Of a stretch of DNA of 11,189 nt, positions 6,516-11,189 are shown piece after piece. A program made the position numbers and the translations under genes. The notes beneath the pieces were generated by a model. The model was given only the letters and a program-made list of their open reading frames with translations. It was not told the DNA's origin and did no database searches. This DNA is from Candidatus Poseidoniales archaeon (GTDB lineage Archaea > Thermoplasmatota > Poseidoniia > Poseidoniales > Poseidoniaceae), in assembly GCA_009887135.1 (NCBI GenBank), contig QXYA01000129.1:1-11189 (forward strand), written 5' to 3'. Position 1 is the first letter of the stretch; each line of letters begins with the position of its first letter.

Positions 6516-7256
6516 ATGACAGAAATTAAAGATAGTTTCAGCCACCGAATTAACCCGGTTTCAATCAACCTAACAACCTTAGAGTTTCTAAAAGATTTCA
6601 TCGATAATAATGAGGTAATGAGCATACTTGAATTTGGCAGCGGGGTCTCTACTGAATTTTGGTCTGAACAATTATCACAAGCCCACGTCATCTCCTACGA
6701 AAATAGTAGGCGGTATCGTAAAATTACAGCTTCAAGAGTTAACAAACACGCCGATAACATTCATGTTCGATTTGGGCCATTAAGGATAATGAAACTGTTT
6801 GGACGACGTTACATCTCCTACAAAACCGGCTCCTACCTTAGAAAAAATGCACCTAAAACTTTCGATTTGGTATTAATCGATGGACCGCCCGGCTTTCTTT
6901 ATTCAAGAGAAGCAACACTTTTACAGGCGATTGAACACATAAGCGAAAACACTCAAATCATCCTTGATGACGCTGAAAGGGACATTGAAAAAGCCACAAT
7001 TGAGAGATGGAGTGAAATGTTTGAGATGCATGATTTGCAGTTCCACAAAATGGGAAAAAAGGAGATCGCAACATTTCGTATTACGCCAACGCCCAAATTA
7101 GAAAAAATGCCAGAATCACCGAACCACAAGTTAGGAAAATCAATCCGACTACTCTTGACCTTCCACAGGCAGAATCTCATGCATAATCTATGGCTGTTGA
7201 AAATGCGGTTGTTAAACAAAGAACCCTTTCCTGATCAAAAAATGTCCGAGGAATGA
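6516..7256 (+). CDS. Class I SAM-dependent methyltransferase-like protein (246 aa)
   Basis: The Rossmann-type fold is signalled by motif I (ILEFGSGVSTEFW, G41-S42-G43 after E39), an acidic residue closing the second strand (VISYE, E62) that would hold the SAM ribose, the post-motif strand FDLVLIDGPPG (117-126) and the strand IILDDAER (148-155). The FDLVLIDGPPG/LDD pattern resembles methyltransferases that act on sugars, lipids or small molecules, but the substrate cannot be read from the sequence. The C-terminal ~50 residues are basic (LGKSIRLLLTFHRQNLMHNL) and may contact a membrane or nucleic acid. The start has GAGGG 8 nt upstream. The gene stands alone: 321 nt of divergent spacer before it and 114 nt after it. 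The fold is fairly sure; the biological role is not. Confidence 0.78.
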   Translation: MTEIKDSFSHRINPVSINLTTLEFLKDFIDNNEVMSILEFGSGVSTEFWSEQLSQAHVISYENSRRYRKITASRVNKHADNIHVRFGPLRIMKLFGRRYISYKTGSYLRKNAPKTFDLVLIDGPPGFLYSREATLLQAIEHISENTQIILDDAERDIEKATIERWSEMFEMHDLQFHKMGKKEIATFRITPTPKLEKMPESPNHKLGKSIRLLLTFHRQNLMHNLWLLKMRLLNKEPFPDQKMSEE

Positions 7257-7337
7257 ATTCATTAAGAGTTCAAAATGACTCTACTTAAGGGGCACTTTGT
7301 AAATCAGGGAGTTTAGCAACAAAAAACCCAGCAATGG

Positions 7338-7344
7338 TTTAATT
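7338..7344 (+). promoter_or_regulatory. TATA-like box of the TerB-like operon
   Basis: TTTAATT is centred 30 nt before the GTG at 7371, so the transcript would start within a few bases of that codon. This supports the GTG as the true start and suggests a leaderless message. Confidence 0.42.
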
Positions 7345-7370
7345 CCATCGCGTGGTTTCAAGAAGAAGGT

Positions 7371-7868
7371 GTGCGTAGCAAAATTGTGTCGGACTCAAAT
7401 ATCCACCGTCTTACTGCCTTTCGCAGTACTATAGAGGTGATGCTTGTAGACGGCGTCTTGACCCGAGAAGAAAAGCGACTTATCATCCGCCTCTCATCTT
7501 GTTTGAGCCTCGAATCACATCAACCCGCAGAGATATACCAAGCCATCATTGATGGTAAGGAAACCGAGAAAGGTGATCGTCTTACAGAGGATGAGCAGAG
7601 AGAAGTGTACAAAACAATCTTCGAAATCGCAATCATAAATGCTTCTTTATCGAAAGACGAGTTCAGAGTTATGGCTCACTTACGCGATATATTTTCAATC
7701 GATGATGAAGAACATCAAATCGTCGAAGATGAACTTCGTGATATGGTCAAAGAACGGTTTGAAGATCCAAATGTCGTCGAAAAGACACTGAGCACGCTAC
7801 GTGATTCTGTGCGTCTTGTTACAACACTATTCGATAACGTCCGAAAGAAGAACCATGGTGAAAGTTGA
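7371..7868 (+). CDS. TerB-like helical protein (165 aa)
   Basis: The sequence has the TerB/TerB-like pattern: a helix ending in an acidic turn and then a new helix with paired glutamates. It occurs twice in register: FRSTIEVMLVDGVLTREEKR (17-36) and YKTIFEIAIINASLSKDEFR (80-99), exactly 63 residues apart. In the second copy the D27-G28 turn is replaced by N90-A91, so a metal-binding role, if any, would rest on the first copy. Family members are linked to stress responses and membrane-associated complexes, but no function is proven for most. GTG at 7371 is the first possible start after the in-frame TAG at 7314 and lies 30 nt from a TATA-like box. Its stop overlaps the next start in TGATG, so the two proteins are probably made together. 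Confidence 0.72.
   Translation: MRSKIVSDSNIHRLTAFRSTIEVMLVDGVLTREEKRLIIRLSSCLSLESHQPAEIYQAIIDGKETEKGDRLTEDEQREVYKTIFEIAIINASLSKDEFRVMAHLRDIFSIDDEEHQIVEDELRDMVKERFEDPNVVEKTLSTLRDSVRLVTTLFDNVRKKNHGES
7857..7861 (+). promoter_or_regulatory. Shine-Dalgarno of the second operon gene
   Basis: GGTGA leaves 6 nt before the ATG at 7868 and lies inside the end of the upstream gene. It favours that ATG over the TTG at 7865. Confidence 0.6.
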
Positions 7869-8491
7869 TGGAGACCCCATCACTTGATGCATTCCTTGGC
7901 GGCGTTACTACACTTCCTAAACGGAAGAAAAAAACGTTAAAATTGCTTCGAGAAGCCTATACCTATGGCGTACCCGGAATCATAACAAAATCTATGACAG
8001 ACCGGCTTGCTTTTTCAGGTCAATACGCTTTTCACATAGGCACGCCAGACCCCGAAATGAGACGACTTGCCTCTTGGATGTTAACCATTGAGCCAAATAG
8101 AACTCGAATCGCAAAACTAATACCAAAAATTTGGAAACGGCATGGCCGTGAAGATTTGAAACTTGTAGGGCTATTATTGGCGAACATGTCAGATGAAGAG
8201 CTTGAAGAGAACGGATGGACAATACTTCTCCAATTAATTCAAGATAAGATCGCAGTTGAAGCATTTCTTGAAATCTCAGAAGAATTCGTACGAGGAGGCC
8301 GTAGCCTCCCAAAAGATTCCTGGATAGTTGACGCATCCAAACAGAGCAAAACCTGGTTTCAGCTCATGATTTTGATTCTATCAATCGATGAGAGCCGATG
8401 GTCAAATCATCAGGAACTGATCAAAACAGCGCCACAAGGGGGCGAACTGTTTGAAAGGATTCGTAATCGCCTTCTAGAACATATATCTTGA
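7868..8491 (+). CDS. All-helical protein of unknown function, possibly HEAT-like (207 aa)
   Basis: No family was recognised with confidence. The N-terminus is basic (KRKKKTLKLLREAYTYG, from residue ~19), and the body is a run of amphipathic helices such as MRRLASWMLTIEP, RIAKLIPKIWKRHGRED and LKLVGLLLANMSDEELEE, giving the look of a small HEAT/ARM-type solenoid. DNA alkylation-repair (AlkD-like) proteins share this look, but I see none of their diagnostic residues and do not claim the activity. There is no membrane segment or signal peptide. The ATG at 7868 overlaps the upstream stop (TGATG) and has a GGTGA ribosome site, pointing to translational coupling with the TerB-like gene, so the two products may work as partners. 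Confidence 0.72.
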   Translation: METPSLDAFLGGVTTLPKRKKKTLKLLREAYTYGVPGIITKSMTDRLAFSGQYAFHIGTPDPEMRRLASWMLTIEPNRTRIAKLIPKIWKRHGREDLKLVGLLLANMSDEELEENGWTILLQLIQDKIAVEAFLEISEEFVRGGRSLPKDSWIVDASKQSKTWFQLMILILSIDESRWSNHQELIKTAPQGGELFERIRNRLLEHIS

Positions 8492-8515
8492 TGGCCTTGA
8501 TAACCATGGAACATC

Positions 8516-8725
8516 ATGGTCGAGCGGTTCTTACCCACAGAAGATCCTGTTCTTGAACAGGTTCTCACATGGACTGTCGAGCGCGATGCCCGTGATGTAC
8601 GTAGGCTGCTCGAATGGCTTCCGCAAGCTCGTTCAAGCAGGGAACGACAAGCACTTCTTGATCGTGTCCGAGATCTCCTCGATGAACTTGAACAGGCAAT
8701 GAGCGCTCTTGATGAATTAATGTGA
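8516..8725 (+). CDS. Small charged helical protein (69 aa)
   Basis: No family was recognised. After a short N-terminal segment (VERFLPTEDPVLEQVLTW) the protein is one long highly charged helix or helical hairpin, rich in Arg, Glu, Asp and Leu (RDVRRLLEWLPQ, then LLDRVRDLLDELEQAMSALDEL), suggesting an oligomerising or adaptor role. The ATG at 8516 is the first start in frame after stops at 8498 and 8501; no Shine-Dalgarno is obvious, so translation may depend on ribosomes arriving from the upstream gene, which ends 24 nt before. Its stop codon overlaps the next gene's GTG start in ATGTGA. Its codons look slightly more GC-rich than those of its neighbours. Same-strand packing with tight junctions on both sides argues that it is real. 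Confidence 0.65.
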   Translation: MVERFLPTEDPVLEQVLTWTVERDARDVRRLLEWLPQARSSRERQALLDRVRDLLDELEQAMSALDELM

Positions 8726-9246
8726 GAAAAATGTCCTGTACATGCATAATTCTTGCTGGTGGTAAGAGCTTACGAATGAAAGAAGACAAAACCCTTCTCT
8801 TCAACAACGTCAATCAGTTATATCATACGTTAACAAACTTAGGATTTCAAACGATTATTGCTTGTGGAAGCGAAGAGAGAATGAGCATGTTTGATGGAAC
8901 GAGTATTCCTGATGGGGCCGGTGTAAACTCACTTCCAGAAGCGATCAAATCCTTTGTAGAATCTATTGAGGGGGAGATTCAGTTCTTCCCTTGTGACATG
9001 TATCTTCTTTCAACTGAAGCTCTCCAATCACTTCTACACCAGCAACCGGGTGTTCCCGTTGACCATAATGGAAGGGAACAATATACGCTTGCTCGTACAC
9101 ATTCGGGGTGGAAACCATCCTTAAAGCCGACCTTAAGAGAGATGTTTGCAAACTTCTCACGAAACGACATGAGTGAATATGGGGCCGAACTAACCAACTT
9201 TAATCGTCCAGAACAACTTCATGCCCTGAACAAATCAAATCAATAA
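8722..9246 (+). CDS. MobA-like nucleotidyltransferase (174 aa)
   Basis: The N-terminus carries the signature of MobA-type NTP transferases, LAGGKSLRMKEDK (11-23), which binds the nucleotide triphosphate. The metal-binding aspartate appears in FFPCDMYLL (D92), and NFNRPEQL (159-166) matches the family's C-terminal NxNTPEEL. MobA links GMP to molybdopterin to make the guanine dinucleotide cofactor. Two points are unusual: the guanine-binding GPLAG loop is replaced by NSLPE (69-73, after IPDGAGV), and the protein is about 20 residues shorter than Escherichia coli MobA. It may therefore be a divergent MobA or a relative using another acceptor. GTG at 8722 overlaps the previous stop (GTGA); ATG at 8731 is an alternative start. 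The last 47 nt overlap purN on the other strand and encode the conserved C-terminal motif. Confidence 0.75.
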   Translation: MRKMSCTCIILAGGKSLRMKEDKTLLFNNVNQLYHTLTNLGFQTIIACGSEERMSMFDGTSIPDGAGVNSLPEAIKSFVESIEGEIQFFPCDMYLLSTEALQSLLHQQPGVPVDHNGREQYTLARTHSGWKPSLKPTLREMFANFSRNDMSEYGAELTNFNRPEQLHALNKSNQ

Positions 9247-9844
9247 TTTTTGGATAAAGTCGATGCTCTTCTACTTGCACTCTTCGAGCAAGATTTGCAC
9301 GAGAATCATCGGTAAAAACAGGAACTTTACACTGGCCCAATATTGTTCCAGAATCCATTCCTGAATCTACAACATGGACTGTACAGCCGCTTACACGGAC
9401 TTGACTTGCGAGGACATCGGAATGTGCATCGGCTCCAGGAAATGCAGGTAAAAGCGATGGGTGGATGTTGAGAATTCTAGGATAATACGCAGAAACAAAA
9501 TCTTCAGATAAAATACGCATATAGCCCGAGAGGATTATTACTTCAACATCATAGTGTTCAATATGCTCCATTATTCGTCGTTCCTGATCACTCCTTCTCT
9601 CTTGTTTAGGAAGCGATTGGTCGACAGTTTCGACTTCAACAGGAATACCATACTGATCAGCAAAACCAATACCCCCAGCATCTTCTTTGTTCGTTATGCT
9701 AAGGACGGTTTTATGTATACACTTCTCATTTACTTGATGGCAAAATAAAGCGTTTGCCCCGGTCCCCGAGCCTGAAAAAAGAACGGCAATCCGTATTGGA
9801 TTTTCAGGCGTTCCGATACGTGGGATGAGTGGTGCGCCTACCAT
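9200..9844 (-). CDS. purN: Phosphoribosylglycinamide formyltransferase (PurN)
   Basis: This is a folate-dependent formyltransferase that converts GAR to formyl-GAR in de novo purine synthesis, in the cytosol. Diagnostic segments: LSGYMRILSEDFVSAYYPRI (105-124), LNIHPSLLPAFPG (125-137) and GCTVHVVDSGMDSGTILGQ (153-171). The catalytic triad expected from Escherichia coli PurN (N106, H108, D144) is present as N126, H128 and D164. The N-terminal loop reads SGSGTGANAL where the family usually has SGxGSNLQ, an apparent two-residue insertion in the GAR-phosphate loop. The length (214 aa) is normal, with about 16 extra N-terminal residues. The ATG at 9844 is the only ATG near the fold's first strand. 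It is convergent with and overlaps the MobA-like gene by 47 nt, and is divergent from the DUF454 gene. Confidence 0.95.
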   Translation of the reverse strand: MVGAPLIPRIGTPENPIRIAVLFSGSGTGANALFCHQVNEKCIHKTVLSITNKEDAGGIGFADQYGIPVEVETVDQSLPKQERRSDQERRIMEHIEHYDVEVIILSGYMRILSEDFVSAYYPRILNIHPSLLPAFPGADAHSDVLASQVRVSGCTVHVVDSGMDSGTILGQCKVPVFTDDSRANLARRVQVEEHRLYPKIIDLICSGHEVVLDD

Positions 9845-9887
9845 GTTATCGCTAAGCGGTGTATGATTTGAGGCCTTCGTATTTCTT

Positions 9888-9902
9888 ATGGGTTCGCCCC
9901 AT
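9888..9902. repeat. Short palindrome between purN and the DUF454 gene
   Basis: ATGGG (9888-9892) and CCCAT (9898-9902) are perfect arms around TTCGC, within the 104-nt divergent spacer 9845-9948. CTTATG is also repeated directly at 9885-9890 and 9905-9910. The position between divergent starts makes an operator or promoter element possible. No clear TATA box was found for either gene. Confidence 0.3.
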
Positions 9903-9948
9903 TACTTATGTGTAATCAGCGCTCGGCTAAAATTGAGCAAGTGGTCAC

Positions 9949-10458
9949 ATGGGTTCTTCGGAAGCGAACTCAACATCCTCTATTTTTCTTGATATTGAAG
10001 GTAAGTCTGACGAAGAAATATTAGAGTATATTCTCGATTTGCACAAACCATCTCGGAATTTTTTAGTTCGATGGGTCTGGAACGTACTCGGTATAATTTT
10101 CGTAGTCTTTGCTGCCATAGGAACTGTGATTCCAGGGTGGCCAACAACTTCGTGGCTTGTCGCAGCAGGGTTTTGTTTTGGGCGTTCTTCTCGACGAATG
10201 TTCAGATGGCTTTTGACAAACCGATTGTTTGGAAATGCACTACTAGAATACTACAAAGCAGGAAAAGCACTTCCTCTTCATTCTAAGATTGTCATCATAG
10301 GAATCATTTCAGTCGTGTCTGGATTATCAATTTGGACTGTTACGAAATTAGGCGATCCAGGATTTGGCCAAACTACGATTGCACTTGTTGCATTGATCGG
10401 TATTTGGTTCGTCGGCTGGAAAGTTCCAACCATTGAATTAGTAGCACGTCCAAATTAG
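9949..10458 (+). CDS. DUF454 (YbaN-like) inner-membrane protein (169 aa)
   Basis: The central region IGTVIPGWPTTSWLVAAGFC (57-76), FGRSSRRMFRWLLTN (77-91) and RLFGNALLEYYKAGKALPLH (92-111) matches the DUF454 family (lPxxPTtpFLLlAafcFarsSxrxhrWL...fGxxlxxy). Membrane segments are likely at ~44-62, ~66-77, ~113-132 and ~142-157. The N-terminal ~40 residues are acidic and extra compared with most bacterial members, which are ~120-130 aa. The family has no established function. The start is the ATG at 9949; a clear Shine-Dalgarno is not visible. Its TAG overlaps the stop of the convergent dehydrogenase gene in TTAG. Family membership is strong; nothing in the context suggests a specific role. Confidence 0.88.
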   Translation: MGSSEANSTSSIFLDIEGKSDEEILEYILDLHKPSRNFLVRWVWNVLGIIFVVFAAIGTVIPGWPTTSWLVAAGFCFGRSSRRMFRWLLTNRLFGNALLEYYKAGKALPLHSKIVIIGIISVVSGLSIWTVTKLGDPGFGQTTIALVALIGIWFVGWKVPTIELVARPN

Positions 10459-11189
10459 AGTTCTTTTAGATGAGCTGCAAGTCGATCTGCGACTGCAATT
10501 CCAACACCACTGCATGTTGCAGTACCCCCAAGATCGTAGGTCAGTGACTTTCCATCTTTTAGATGCTCAGCAACACTTTGATCGATGAGTTTTGAAACAT
10601 GAAGTAAATCATCATCATTTGAGCGTCGAGCAAGCCAATCCAACATCATCTGAATCGAATTAATACTTGCAATTGGATTGACTTTGTTCAATCCAGCGTG
10701 CTTTGGCGCTGAACCGTGAACAGGTTCGAAGAATGCATGGTCATCTCCGATGTTTCCAGATGCCGCCATCCCCATTCCTCCTTGAAGAACAGAAGCAAGG
10801 TCTGTTGCAATATCGCCAAACATATTTGATGTAACAACGACATCATAGTGTTCTGGTGTTCGTGTGAGCCATTGTGTGAAAGCGTCAATGTAACCATAAT
10901 CACGAGTGATTTGAGGATACTTATCTGCTATTTTATCGTAAGATCTACGGAACAACTGACATCCACGAGTCACGTTGCTCTTATCGATGCATGAAACTCT
11001 GTTTACGCCATCAGCAGGAGCGCCAGATCGAGTTTGGGCAATATCAAAACCCATCTGAATCAAGCGTTCTGAACCATGTGAGGAAATTGGTCGGGGATCG
11101 TAGGCGATTTCTCCATGCAAACCAGGGAATTCAATTGAAGGAGGCTCATAACCTTCCAACCCTTTAGCGCGTTGTGCACTTCGGTGGAG
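10455..11189 (-). CDS. Isocitrate/isopropylmalate dehydrogenase family enzyme (partial, N-terminus beyond right edge)
   Basis: The frame is open to the last base (beginning LHRSAQRAKG), so only the C-terminal ~244 residues are present; the TTG at 11159 is an internal codon, not a start. The family oxidatively decarboxylates 2-hydroxy acids (isocitrate, 3-isopropylmalate or relatives) using NAD(P) and Mg2+ or Mn2+. Visible landmarks are IDKSNV with the catalytic lysine (about 10982), YDVVVTSNMFGDIATD with both metal-binding aspartates (about 10830-10800), GGMGMAASGNIGD, and FEPVHGSAPKHAGLNKVNP. The last motif has Lys where NAD-dependent members have Asp (APDIAG) and recalls the APKYAG of NADP-dependent isocitrate dehydrogenase. 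It is convergent with the DUF454 gene, overlapping by 4 nt. Substrate cannot be settled without the N-terminal specificity residues. Confidence 0.9.
   Translation of the reverse strand, partial: LHRSAQRAKGLEGYEPPSIEFPGLHGEIAYDPRPISSHGSERLIQMGFDIAQTRSGAPADGVNRVSCIDKSNVTRGCQLFRRSYDKIADKYPQITRDYGYIDAFTQWLTRTPEHYDVVVTSNMFGDIATDLASVLQGGMGMAASGNIGDDHAFFEPVHGSAPKHAGLNKVNPIASINSIQMMLDWLARRSNDDDLLHVSKLIDQSVAEHLKDGKSLTYDLGGTATCSGVGIAVADRLAAHLKEL

Noticed and set aside
7992..8336. Minus-strand frame of 114 codons inside the helical operon gene
   Set aside because: It is antisense to a gene with good start, ribosome site and coupling, and has no recognisable features of its own.
11157..11159. TTG at 11159 as the start of the dehydrogenase
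   Set aside because: The frame stays open to the end of the window, and the family needs roughly 100 more N-terminal residues, so this is an internal leucine codon.

Overview
This window most likely comes from a planktonic archaeon of the Thermoplasmatota/Euryarchaeota side, with Marine Group II or III (Poseidoniales-like) as my best guess. The firmest evidence is an archaeal-type DnaG primase (N-terminal MKYLIKADI, TOPRIM motifs VEGRND and DGD). It sits among short or absent intergenic spaces, GGTGA-type Shine-Dalgarno sites and TATA-like boxes about 27-30 nt before start codons. A bacterial-type PurN, a MobA-like nucleotidyltransferase and a DUF454 membrane protein fit such a genome. Base composition looks moderately AT-rich by eye. 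The lineage is inferred, not proven.

Layout. (1) 1-255, minus: the 5' end of a membrane-anchored coiled-coil gene that runs off the left edge. (2) 427-3054, plus: an 875-residue acidic helical protein built from about twelve degenerate ~50-residue units. (3) 3051-4232 and 4272-5462, minus: a membrane protein with a proline-rich tail, lying downstream of dnaG. The dnaG leader (5463-5678) holds two hairpins and a strong Shine-Dalgarno sequence that does not fit the obvious ATG. (4) 5679-6194, minus: a small membrane protein. (5) 6516-7256, plus: a class I SAM-dependent methyltransferase-like protein. (6) 7371-9246, plus: four tightly packed genes (TerB-like; helical unknown; small helical protein; MobA-like). 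(7) 9200-9844, minus: purN. (8) 9949-10458, plus: DUF454/YbaN-like membrane protein. (9) 10455-11189, minus: the C-terminal part of an isocitrate/isopropylmalate dehydrogenase family enzyme, cut by the right edge.

Working together. Housekeeping functions (replication priming/RNA metabolism, purine synthesis, a central-metabolism dehydrogenase) are interleaved with uncharacterised membrane or helical proteins. The left third is the most unusual part: a membrane-tethered coiled-coil gene, a giant helical-repeat protein and a proline-rich membrane protein lie side by side and could be a lineage-specific structural or envelope apparatus. That is inference only. The four-gene 7371-9246 set is the clearest operon, with stop/start overlaps TGATG and GTGA. 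All three convergent gene pairs overlap at their 3' ends (4, 47 and 4 nt). I saw no rRNA, tRNA, CRISPR array, insertion sequence or attachment site.
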